Shown one piece after another: positions 24,810 through 31,359 of a stretch of DNA of 37,362 bases. The stretch spans positions 1-37,362 of the forward strand of contig QHSQ01000114.1 in NCBI GenBank assembly GCA_003221615.1. Direction: 5' to 3'. A program made the position numbers and the translations under genes. The notes under the pieces were generated by a model. It did not search any database. It saw only the letters and a list, made by a program, of their open reading frames with translations, and was not told the origin of the DNA. How positions within the stretch are numbered: the stretch's first letter is position 1; each line of letters begins with the position of its first letter. The stretch is from Candidatus Rokuibacteriota bacterium. GTDB lineage: Bacteria; Methylomirabilota; Methylomirabilia; Rokubacteriales; CSP1-6.

Positions 24810-25071
24810 TCACCGCATCCTTTCCAGGATGTATCCCGCCAATTGAAGCGCCGAACCCTACGATGAGCAAGTAAACGCCAGATGGCCAAAGACGTGGATA
24901 TCGCAAGATGACAAACGAATATTCGATGCGCCTTCCGCTTTTCTGTTCGACCGTTCCAATCGCAGCATCCCCCGAGGCGCTTTGTTGCGAGATGCCGAGG
25001 AACAGGGCGGCGAGGAAGCCGACAACAAGACCAGCGGGCTGGAGCAGGGGAGACACGAAGGTCTCCATCAC
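24810..25071 (-). pseudogene. Two-helix membrane protein with a one-base insertion
   Basis: From ATG 25071 (ATGA overlap with the upstream stop) the frame encodes a first membrane helix (GLVVGFLAALFLGI), a polar middle and a second helix (SGVYLLIVGF). Skipping one base near 24855 continues the second helix as SALQLAGYILERMR and stops at 24812-24810, a natural ending for a membrane protein of about 86 residues. Without the shift the frame runs into unrelated sequence over the next gene. It is either a sequence error or a recent mutation. Confidence 0.5.
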
Positions 25072-25292
25072 GCCGCTCCATGGGTGTCGATCCAGTTCTC
25101 CGCGTGCTTCTTGGCAAGCCCTAGAATCCCCTCCTTGCTAGAAGCCTTGGTGGCGAAGCCCAGCGGCATCGGGCTCTGCTCTCGTGACGGTCTTCCCGGT
25201 TCGTACACTTCGATGCGCGCGGACCACCGGCCGTCTTGCACGAGCGCCGTCAGTCCAAACCGCCAACCCTTGTAATCGTGCATTCGCCTCAT
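25068..25292 (-). CDS. Small hypothetical protein (DUF6566-like)
   Basis: A 74-residue protein with an AGGGAGAG ribosome site. The pattern YKGWRFGLTALVQDGRWSAR, then EVYEPG, a middle Phe-Ala-Thr-Lys and a final helix KKHAENWIDTH resembles small alpha/beta domains of the DUF6566 kind, often found as stand-alone proteins; I hold this loosely. The start overlaps the previous stop by one base (TGATG) and its stop overlaps the next start (ATGA). It is therefore a central gene of the coupled series. Confidence 0.6.
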   Translation of the reverse strand: MRRMHDYKGWRFGLTALVQDGRWSARIEVYEPGRPSREQSPMPLGFATKASSKEGILGLAKKHAENWIDTHGAA

Positions 25293-25492
25293 CAGCGTCT
25301 CTCCCTCCCCGCCAGCAGGCTCGACATCCGCCGCTGATAGCGCGCCCGGCGCTTGGTGCTGATGCCGGCGTCGGCCAACGTCTGCTCCGGGGTGGTGGTC
25401 TGAGCGGCGCGGATCTCCGCGAGGTTGACCTTGGTGCGAGCGATCTGCGCGGCCAGACGCCGGAGATGACGTCCCGCTGTAGCCACTCCCAC
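25292..25492 (-). CDS. Small basic hypothetical protein
   Basis: A 66-residue, strongly basic, helical protein (AAQIARTKVNLAEIRAAQ) with an Arg-rich end. The start is a GTG at 25492; an in-frame stop lies about 36 bases upstream. A strong coding signal follows in the next, coupled gene. No family is recognised; nucleic-acid binding is only a guess from charge. Confidence 0.45.
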   Translation of the reverse strand: MGVATAGRHLRRLAAQIARTKVNLAEIRAAQTTTPEQTLADAGISTKRRARYQRRMSSLLAGRERR

Positions 25493-25549
25493 GCCCGCGT
25501 CGACGGCCTGGCCGAAGCGGACGACGGCCTAAATCCATGACTCGCCAAA

Positions 25550-25680
25550 TGGCCGGACGGCTTCGCAGCCCGGGTGACGCTGCTCGGGCAACTGCGCGCC
25601 GCCGGCTACAGCAAGGACACGGTGCGCCTGGCGCGCGCCACGCTCTCAGTCATGCTCGGCGACGCCGTCGTGAGAGAGTC
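25550..25680 (+). pseudogene. Tyrosine-recombinase (integrase) N-terminal fragment
   Basis: About 40 codons read like the SAM-like core-binding domain of phage and island integrases: LRAAGYSKDTVRLARATLSV followed by Met-Leu-Gly-Asp-Ala-Val. The catalytic domain is absent. The fragment ends about 20 bases short of the 3' end of the tRNA-Thr gene, a usual integration target, so it looks like the remains of an island insertion. Confidence 0.6.
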
Positions 25681-25699
25681 GGAAGTGCGTGATTCTGAA

Positions 25700-25774
25700 T
25701 GGAGCCGGCGGCGGGACTTGAACCCGCGACCTGCTGATTACGAATCAGCTGCTCTGCCACTGAGCTACACCGGC
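25700..25774 (-). tRNA. tRNA-Thr (anticodon CGT)
   Basis: Read on the minus strand from 25774, the acceptor arm GCCGGTG pairs with CGCCGGC. A D-arm with TAGCTCAGTGGCAGAGC follows. The anticodon stem GCTGA/TCAGC holds the loop TTCGTAA, giving anticodon CGT, and the T-arm is GCGGG-TTCAAGT-CCCGC. The 3' CCA is encoded (25702-25700). It reads ACG codons. Confidence 0.95.
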
Positions 25775-25842
25775 GCCGGAGGATCACGCTAGCACAACTC
25801 GTCGTCACGAGCGAGCCTCCCACCTGGGCGCACGCGCAGTGA

Positions 25843-25848
25843 TAGAAT
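25843..25848 (+). promoter_or_regulatory. TAGAAT -10 box for a leaderless transcript
   Basis: TAGAAT ends nine bases before the ATG at 25858, so the RNA should start at or beside the start codon. There is no ribosome site and no clear -35 box. Confidence 0.5.
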
Positions 25849-25857
25849 GCCGGAACC

Positions 25858-26376
25858 ATGAAGTTTCTCTGTCTCGACTGCGACGAACCGATGAAGCTTC
25901 ACTCGACCGAGGGGCCCGACGAGGGCTCGCTGGCGGTCACGTTCCGCTGTCCGGAATGCGGATTCCGCGTCGCGATGCTCACCAACCCGTTCGAGACGCA
26001 GATGGTCCGAAGCCTCGGCGTCAAGGTCGGCGGCAGCGCGACCCCGCCGGCTCCGTTCGAGCACGTGCGCACGATGATGGCCAACCCACGCGCCGATGCC
26101 TTCGAAGGCGACGCTGCCAAGATCGGCGACGACCGCGGCGATGAGTCGGGCGCAGACTCTGGCGGCTGTCCCTTCGCGGCGATCGTCAACGAGGGCGCCA
26201 ATGTCACGCCGGCTACCGTGCCCTGGACCACCGAAGCCGAGGCGCGCGTGGAGCGGATCCCGTCGTTCATCCGGCCCATGGCGCGCCGCGCGATCGAGCG
26301 GTTCGCGGCCGAGCACGGCTACGCGACCATCGACGAGACCGTGATGGACGAAGCGCGGGGCGCGTTCGGAATGTAG
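25858..26376 (+). CDS. Zinc-ribbon protein with C-terminal PCP_red domain
   Basis: A 172-residue soluble protein. The N-terminus has two Cys pairs (CLDC at 5-8 and CPEC at about 31-34), forming a zinc ribbon. After a Gly/Asp-rich linker, the last about 50 residues (PWTTEAEARVERIPSFIRPM, then ARRAIERFAAEHGY) match the PCP_red domain. That domain is named from protochlorophyllide reductase but is common in non-photosynthetic bacteria as a small appended module. No pigment gene is nearby, so its role is unknown. The HU gene begins directly after its stop codon. Confidence 0.8.
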   Translation: MKFLCLDCDEPMKLHSTEGPDEGSLAVTFRCPECGFRVAMLTNPFETQMVRSLGVKVGGSATPPAPFEHVRTMMANPRADAFEGDAAKIGDDRGDESGADSGGCPFAAIVNEGANVTPATVPWTTEAEARVERIPSFIRPMARRAIERFAAEHGYATIDETVMDEARGAFGM

Positions 26377-26646
26377 ATGACGAAGGCCGACATCGTATCG
26401 CGGATGGCGGTGGCGGCCGGCTGGCCGAAGGCCGGTACCGAGCGCGCGCTCAGGGCAGCGCTCGGCGGCATCCGCGCCTCGCTCAAGCGGGGCGATGCGG
26501 TCACCCTCGTCGGATTCGGAACATTCTCAGTCGCGCGACGCAAGCCGCGCACCCTGAAGAACCCTCGGACCGGCCAGGCGGTGACGGTCGCCGGCCGCAT
26601 CCCACGCTTCAAGCCGTCGAAAGAGCTAAAGCAGGCCGTCCGCTGA
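26377..26646 (+). CDS. HU-family DNA-binding protein
   Basis: An 89-residue nucleoid protein of standard length. The pattern is typical: an N-terminal helix (TKADIVSRMAVAAG), VTLVGFGTFSV, the flexible arm with ARRKPRTLKNPRTGQAV, and the closing RIPRFKPSKELKQAV. It binds and bends DNA as a dimer. The start codon touches the stop of the preceding gene, so the two are translated as an operon. Confidence 0.95.
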   Translation: MTKADIVSRMAVAAGWPKAGTERALRAALGGIRASLKRGDAVTLVGFGTFSVARRKPRTLKNPRTGQAVTVAGRIPRFKPSKELKQAVR

Positions 26647-26657
26647 CCGGTTTTTCC

Positions 26658-26687
26658 TTGCCGCCTGCTTTGGGCGGTCGCTAGAAT
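26658..26687 (+). promoter_or_regulatory. Predicted promoter of the D,D-carboxypeptidase
   Basis: TTGCCG (26658-26663) and TAGAAT (26682-26687) are separated by 18 bases. The -10 box ends eight bases before the GTG at 26696, implying a leaderless message. Confidence 0.5.
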
Positions 26688-26695
26688 CGAACGCA

Positions 26696-27607
26696 GTGCA
26701 TCCAGGTCGTATGCTCGCCGCCCTGGCGGTGCTGGTTGCCGCCCTAGCTCCCCTCGCCGCGAACGCCCAGTCGGCGCGGGCCGCTGCCGACGGACGTCCG
26801 CTGGTGGTCACGGCTGAAGCCGTTCTGCTCCTCGACCCCGAGGGCCGGACGCTCTTCGCCAAGAATCCGGAGGAGGAGCGGGCGCCCGCCAGCCTCGTGA
26901 AGCTGATGACGCTCTACCTCGCGTTCGAGGACATCGAGGCCGGGCGCGCGGAGCTCGACGAGCTGGTGCCGGTGAGCCGCTACGCGTCGCTGACGCCGAA
27001 GGCCCGGATGGGGCTCCGGGCCGGCGAGCTCGTGCCGCTGCACGTCCTCCTCGAGGGCGTTGCGATCGCCTCGGCGAACGACGCGGCGACCGCGCTGGCC
27101 GAGCGCCTCTCCGGGGACGAGTGGAGCTTCGTCGGCCGGATGAACGCCAAGGCACAGGAGCTCGACCTGCACGCCACACGATTCGCGAACCCGCACGGTC
27201 TGCCCGACCCCTCGCAGCGGAGCAACGCTCGCGACCTGGCCCAGCTCATCGCCCGGCTGCTCCGCGATCATCCGGCGGCGCGTCCGATGCTGGGCGGGCA
27301 GACCTTCGTCTACCGCGGACGGGTCTACGCGCGCCACATTCCCCTCTTCAACGATCCCCTCGGCGTGCAGGCGCTCAAGACCGGATTCACCCTCGAGGCC
27401 GGCTACAACCTGGCCGTCTCGGCCTGGCGCGACGGGCAGCAGTTCATCATGATCGTGCTCGGCTCCCGCACGCGCACGTCCTCGTTCCTCGACGCGAAGA
27501 AGCTCCTGAAATACGGTTTCGTCGAGGCGGGTCTGGATGCGGCGCCCGAGCCGAGCCCGCCGCGGAAGCGGCCGGCGCGGACGCGACGCATGTCGTACTC
27601 CCGGTGA
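26696..27607 (+). CDS. D-alanyl-D-alanine carboxypeptidase (PBP5/6 family)
   Basis: A 303-residue peptidase S11 enzyme that trims the terminal D-Ala of peptidoglycan stem peptides. A signal peptide ends about residue 24 (AANAQ). Catalytic motifs are intact: Ser66-x-x-Lys69 in PASLVKLMT, Ser126-Ala-Asn128, and Lys228-Thr-Gly. The short basic tail (PRKRPARTRR) replaces the amphipathic anchor of classical PBP5. The start is GTG 26696 by promoter position; ATG 26711 is an alternative. The haloacid dehalogenase gene overlaps its end by GTGA. Confidence 0.93.
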   Translation: MHPGRMLAALAVLVAALAPLAANAQSARAAADGRPLVVTAEAVLLLDPEGRTLFAKNPEEERAPASLVKLMTLYLAFEDIEAGRAELDELVPVSRYASLTPKARMGLRAGELVPLHVLLEGVAIASANDAATALAERLSGDEWSFVGRMNAKAQELDLHATRFANPHGLPDPSQRSNARDLAQLIARLLRDHPAARPMLGGQTFVYRGRVYARHIPLFNDPLGVQALKTGFTLEAGYNLAVSAWRDGQQFIMIVLGSRTRTSSFLDAKKLLKYGFVEAGLDAAPEPSPPRKRPARTRRMSYSR

Positions 27608-28257
27608 GCCCGATCCGCGGCTACGTCTTCGACGCGTATGGCACGCTCTTCGACGTCCACTCGGTCGTCGAAGCCGGCCGCGTGATCACGGGCGATCCGG
27701 TGGCGCTGTCGACCATGTGGCGTCAGAAGCAGCTCGAGTACACGTGGCTCCGGGCGCTCATGGGCACTTACGCCGACTTCTGGGTCGTGACCGAGGCGGC
27801 GCTGCGCTACACGATCGGTCGGCTCGGGCTCACCGCGAGCGAGGCCCAGGTGCGGCAGCTGATGGAGGCGTACCTCTCGCTCGCCTGCTTTCCCGAGGTG
27901 AAGGCCGCCCTCAGGCAGCTCGCCGGGCGGCCGCGCGCGGTGCTCTCGAACGGCGCGCCGTCGATGCTGGCGGCGGCCGTCACCGCGAGCGGGCTCACCG
28001 CGCTACTCGAGCACGTCATCTCCGTGGACCGTGTGAAGACGTACAAGCCATCGCCGCTCGTGTACGCGCTCGGTCCTGAAACGCTGGGCGTGTCCGCCGG
28101 CGAGCTGCTCTTCGTGTCCTCGAACGGCTGGGACGTCGCCGGGGCGAAGGCGTTCGGCTACCAGGTCGTCTGGTGCAACCGGACGGGCGCGCCGGAGGAA
28201 GAGCTCGGCGTGCGCCCCGATCTCGTGATCGACTCGCTCGAGAAGATCCCGCGCTGA
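27604..28257 (+). CDS. Haloacid dehalogenase, type II (HAD superfamily)
   Basis: A 217-residue HAD enzyme starting at GTG 27604, overlapping the previous stop. The nucleophile Asp10 lies in VFDAYGTLFD. The Ser-Asn-Gly motif (LSNGAP), the Lys of KTYKPSP and the FVSSNGWD segment are the residues that define L-2-haloacid dehalogenases. The active site is complete for hydrolysis of the carbon-halogen bond in 2-haloacids. Physiological substrates may differ. It probably shares its message with the carboxypeptidase gene, an accidental rather than functional pairing. Confidence 0.92.
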   Translation: MSPIRGYVFDAYGTLFDVHSVVEAGRVITGDPVALSTMWRQKQLEYTWLRALMGTYADFWVVTEAALRYTIGRLGLTASEAQVRQLMEAYLSLACFPEVKAALRQLAGRPRAVLSNGAPSMLAAAVTASGLTALLEHVISVDRVKTYKPSPLVYALGPETLGVSAGELLFVSSNGWDVAGAKAFGYQVVWCNRTGAPEEELGVRPDLVIDSLEKIPR

Positions 28258-28260
28258 GCG

Positions 28261-28303
28261 CTCGAGCAAAACAAAAGGGCGGCTCGCCGAACGCAAGCCG
28301 CCC
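28261..28303 (-). terminator. Rho-independent terminator of the SWIB-like gene
   Basis: On the minus strand, GGGCGGCT (28303-28296) pairs with AGCCGCCC (28284-28277) around an 11-base loop. TTTTGTTTTG follows directly. It lies 24 bases beyond the stop of the small minus-strand gene and next to the convergent dehalogenase. Confidence 0.8.
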
Positions 28304-28327
28304 GCGACGGCAGAAGACGCGGGACTT

Positions 28328-28489
28328 CTACTTCTTGCCGGCCAGCTTCTTCCGCTTCACGTAGGCCCAGATCTTCTTCGTCATCTCGGACGGCCCGATC
28401 GGCGAGCCGCCGAAGATGGACTCGGCCGAGTCCTTGCAGCCCTTGAAGTTGATCGAGTAGCCCCCGAACGCCTTCTTCCCCTTCGCCAT
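28328..28489 (-). CDS. Tiny basic protein resembling the C-terminal part of a SWIB domain
   Basis: A 53-residue protein with a very strong ribosome site (AAGGAGG, five bases before the ATG) and its own terminator. It is Lys-rich (MAKGKKAFGG start, KRKKLAGKK end). The stretch EMTKKIWAYVKRKK is close to the TEVTKKLWAYIKKH signature of SWIB/MDM2-like proteins, found in chlamydial and other bacterial nucleoid-associated proteins. It is too short for a full SWIB fold. It could be an abundant DNA- or RNA-binding protein; that is inferred. Confidence 0.75.
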   Translation of the reverse strand: MAKGKKAFGGYSINFKGCKDSAESIFGGSPIGPSEMTKKIWAYVKRKKLAGKK

Positions 28490-28531
28490 AGTGCCTCCTT
28501 ACCTCGTAAATGGTGACCCGAGCCCTGATCT

Positions 28532-28629
28532 CCCTCGGGGGTATTCCTACCACAGGCACGAGGGCATGGAAAGTTAAAATACCATCCCTTGGGTGTTTCC
28601 CCCGAGGGGGGAATACCCCGCTGGGGTAT
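28532..28629. repeat. Cluster of inverted GGGGTAT/ATACCCC elements in a 160-bp gap
   Basis: CCCTCGGGGGTATTCC (28532-28547) and GGAATACCCC (28610-28619) form an inverted pair around a 62-base spacer. CCCCCGAGGGGG (about 28600-28610) and a further GGGGTAT (28623-28629) add to the cluster. It fills the gap between the LLM gene end and the start of the SWIB-like gene, where it would form part of the leader or an operator. No gene is seen in the gap. Confidence 0.5.
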
Positions 28630-28652
28630 AGCACCCGGTGGGTGGTGGGCGC

Positions 28653-29795
28653 TCAGCGCGGCTGGAACGCGGGCATCACGTCGCGCGCGAACCAGCGGAG
28701 CTGCTCCTTGAACTCCTTCGCCGGGAGGCCCTCGGCCCAATGGATCATGAAGTCCTCGAGCCCGGGATACTTGGCCGCGATCGACTTGATCCCGTCGATC
28801 ACGTGCGACGGCGGCCCGCAGAACCACGCCTTCTGCTGGATGCCGTCGGAGAGCGACGGCACGCGCGCGGGCGCGCCCGGCGTACCCCACGTGCGGCCGT
28901 GCTCGTCGGCGTAGCGCACGAAGCCGAAGGGCGCGAACCACTTGTAGCGCTCATCGTGCGACGGCTCGACACGGCGCTTGGCCTCCTCGGGCGTGTCGGC
29001 CAGATAGAGCCCGGCGCCCCAGATCATGTCCTCGCCGAGCTGCTTCTGACGCCCGTACTTCGCGCAGGCGTCGCGATAGGCCTTCACGACGTCGTCGAGG
29101 ATCTTCTCGCCGTTGAGCGTCACCATCGCCTTGAAGTTCTTGCTCGCCATGTAGTCGATCGATTTGCTGCTGGCGATCGGCATCCAGACCTCGACCGGCA
29201 CGTGCTTGGGACGCGGGACGCACGTGATGTCGCTGAGCTGATAGCCCCGATACTCGACGGGCGGCGGACACTCGTAGCGCTTGCCGTGGTGGCTGAACGA
29301 CTCCTCGTTGAAGCACTTCAGCAGGAGGTCGATCTGCTCCTCGAAGAGCTCGCGGTTCGCCGCCTGGTCGATGACCGGCGCCCCGAACGTCTCGACTTCG
29401 CGCGAGTGGTATCCCCTCCCGACGCCCATGATCACGCGGCCGTCGGTCACGACGTCGGCCATCGCGTAGTCCTCGGCCAGCCGGATCGGATGCCACATCG
29501 GGAGCACGTTGAAGGCGCATCCGAGCTTGAGCCGCCGCGTCTGGGTCGCGAGCCACAGCGAGAGCTGGACGAGGTTCGGAAACACCTCGTAGCCTTCGCG
29601 CTGGAAGTGATGCTCGGCCGTCCACAAGGCGTAGTAGCCGAGGTCGTCCATCAGCTGGGCGACGTCGCGCGCCGAGAAGAAAGGCTCGCTCAGCTTGTCG
29701 TTGGTGTAGCGACGGGAGTTGGCCGGCGTCCCGTGCAGTCCGATATTTTCCAGATCCACCTGGCCGACGTAGAGCACGTGGAATCGCTTGATCAT
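28653..29795 (-). CDS. LLM-class flavin-dependent oxidoreductase
   Basis: A 380-residue bacterial-luciferase-like protein. Features: the TAEHHF motif after the second strand (ALWTAEHHFQREG), LKLGCAFNVLPMWHPIRLAE, and GRVIMGVGRGYHSREVETFG, all typical of the F420/FMN luciferase-like fold. The C-terminal region shows the family's substrate-lid segment. It would oxidise an organic substrate with reduced flavin. The start is ATG 29795, which overlaps the SDR stop (ATGA); Met 29807 is an alternative with a badly spaced ribosome site. It is the last of four coupled genes. Confidence 0.9.
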   Translation of the reverse strand: MIKRFHVLYVGQVDLENIGLHGTPANSRRYTNDKLSEPFFSARDVAQLMDDLGYYALWTAEHHFQREGYEVFPNLVQLSLWLATQTRRLKLGCAFNVLPMWHPIRLAEDYAMADVVTDGRVIMGVGRGYHSREVETFGAPVIDQAANRELFEEQIDLLLKCFNEESFSHHGKRYECPPPVEYRGYQLSDITCVPRPKHVPVEVWMPIASSKSIDYMASKNFKAMVTLNGEKILDDVVKAYRDACAKYGRQKQLGEDMIWGAGLYLADTPEEAKRRVEPSHDERYKWFAPFGFVRYADEHGRTWGTPGAPARVPSLSDGIQQKAWFCGPPSHVIDGIKSIAAKYPGLEDFMIHWAEGLPAKEFKEQLRWFARDVMPAFQPR

Positions 29796-30577
29796 CTGGC
29801 TGTCCATCCTCCATCGACCACGAGCGTCGAGCCCGTGACGTAGTCCGCTTCCGCGCTGGCGAGGTAGCACGCGGCCGCCGCGATCTCGTCGAGGGTGCCG
29901 CGCCGGCCCGCCGGCGTGATCGCGCGCACCGCCGCCTCGTCGCCGCCGATTCCGCGCATCACCGGGGCGTCCGCGCCGAGGATCCGCGTCGAGTTGTCGC
30001 GAAGCCCGGTCTGGATCGCGCCGGGGCAGATCGCGTTCACCGTGATGCCCCGCCCGGCGTACGTGATCGCGAGCTGGCGCGTCAGGCCGACGACGCCGTG
30101 CTTGGACGCGGTGTACGCCGCGCCGCCGCCCGAGCCGACCAATCCGGCGACCGAGGCGATGTTGACGATGCGGCCTCGCCCGAGCGGAAGCATCTCGGCC
30201 AGCGCGCGCTTGGCGCCGTAGAACGTGCCGGTGAGATTGATGCCGAGGACGCGCTCCCACAGCGCGGAGCCGATCTCGTCGGCCGGCGCGTAGCCGTCGA
30301 GGACGCCGGCCGCGTTGACCATGATCCCGAGGGGGCCGAGCTCGCGCACCCCGGCCGCGATCGCCCGGTCGACGTCGTCCCACCGGCTCACGTCACCCTG
30401 CACGAATGTGGCGCGCCCGCCCTTCGTCGCGATGGCGCCCACGGTGTCCTTGCCGCCTTCGGGCAGGACATCCATCACCGCCACCGCCGCGCCCTGGGCA
30501 GCCAGAGCCTGAGCGATCGCGCGTCCGATTCCAGAGCCGCCGCCGGTGACGAACGCGCTGCCGACCAGAAGGGTCAC
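29792..30577 (-). CDS. Short-chain dehydrogenase/reductase (SDR)
   Basis: A 261-residue classical SDR: cofactor motif TGGGSGIGRA (11-20), Asn-Ala-Ala-Gly in the fourth strand (NAAGV), and the catalytic Ser-Tyr-Lys with YTASK after the Ser in VNIASVAG. The Asp following the second strand (VMDVL) favours NAD(H). It starts at GTG 30577 overlapping the hydrolase stop (GTGA). It probably oxidises or reduces an alcohol or keto intermediate of the pathway encoded by this operon. Confidence 0.93.
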   Translation of the reverse strand: MTLLVGSAFVTGGGSGIGRAIAQALAAQGAAVAVMDVLPEGGKDTVGAIATKGGRATFVQGDVSRWDDVDRAIAAGVRELGPLGIMVNAAGVLDGYAPADEIGSALWERVLGINLTGTFYGAKRALAEMLPLGRGRIVNIASVAGLVGSGGGAAYTASKHGVVGLTRQLAITYAGRGITVNAICPGAIQTGLRDNSTRILGADAPVMRGIGGDEAAVRAITPAGRRGTLDEIAAAACYLASAEADYVTGSTLVVDGGWTAR

Positions 30578-31359
30578 GGGCCGGCGAACTCGACGACGGC
30601 GCGCGCGGCCGCCTCCGGGGCCTCATGGAGGACCATGTGACCGCCCGGGAGCAACCGCAGCGCCGCGCCCTTGACCCGCCGCTGCCATTCCTCGGCGTAG
30701 ATCACCGGATTGGCGCGGTCGTCGTCACCCCACACGAGGAGCGTCGGGGCGGCGATGCGATGCAGACGCCGCTGCAGCCCTTTGTCGGGGATCGGCCACA
30801 CGAACTTGGCCATCGACGACCGGCGCTGGAGCGACTCGACCTGCGCGGCGATGTCGTCCGGGTCGCCGCCCGAGCCCACCGCCCAGTCCAGGGCGACGCG
30901 TGAGACCGGGTCGCGCCAGAGGGCGGCCGCAAGCTCGTCGGCGGGCAAGATCAGGATGTCGGCCGACGGCGCGTCGTCGCGCCAGAGGCCGAGGGGTGAG
31001 GCGAGCGTGAGGCTTTTCACGCGAGCGGGAAAGACCGCGGCGATCTCCGCGGCCACCATGCCGCCGAACGAGTGGCCGACCAGGTGCACGTGCTCGATCC
31101 CGAGCGCGCCGAGGAGCTCGTCGTAGACGAGCGTGAGATCGAGGAGATCCTCGAGCGTCTCGATGCCGGCCGAGCCAGCCACACCCGGGTGAGCCGGCGC
31201 GTACACGCTGAAGGACCGCGCCAGGAGGTCGAGGAACGGAGACCACGCGCTGCGCTCGTGGTACGAGTGGAAATAGAGTAGCGGAGCGCCGCGCCCGGCG
31301 GCGAGAACCTTGAAGGTCACGGCCCCGCCCCGGATCTCGATCCGTCGCTCGTCGGGCAT
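30574..31359 (-). CDS. Alpha/beta hydrolase
   Basis: A 261-residue alpha/beta hydrolase. The nucleophile elbow is GHSFGG, the acid is in VWGDDDRANP, and the catalytic His is in GGHMVLHE. The HSYHERSAW segment near the N-terminus carries the oxyanion region. Substrates may be esters or carbon-carbon bonds (ring-cleavage type). It starts at ATG 31359, overlapping the upstream LLM stop by one base, and overlaps the SDR start downstream, showing tight coupling. Confidence 0.92.
   Translation of the reverse strand: MPDERRIEIRGGAVTFKVLAAGRGAPLLYFHSYHERSAWSPFLDLLARSFSVYAPAHPGVAGSAGIETLEDLLDLTLVYDELLGALGIEHVHLVGHSFGGMVAAEIAAVFPARVKSLTLASPLGLWRDDAPSADILILPADELAAALWRDPVSRVALDWAVGSGGDPDDIAAQVESLQRRSSMAKFVWPIPDKGLQRRLHRIAAPTLLVWGDDDRANPVIYAEEWQRRVKGAALRLLPGGHMVLHEAPEAAARAVVEFAGP

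Noticed and set aside
25574-25792. Plus-strand protein ending RDLNPRPADYESAALPLS
   Set aside because: This is the well-known false translation of a tRNA gene read backwards; only the integrase-like first part is kept, as a fragment.
28653-30383. 576-codon LLM frame extended into the SDR gene
   Set aside because: The extension is an out-of-frame reading of the SDR; the ATGA overlap fixes the start at 29795.
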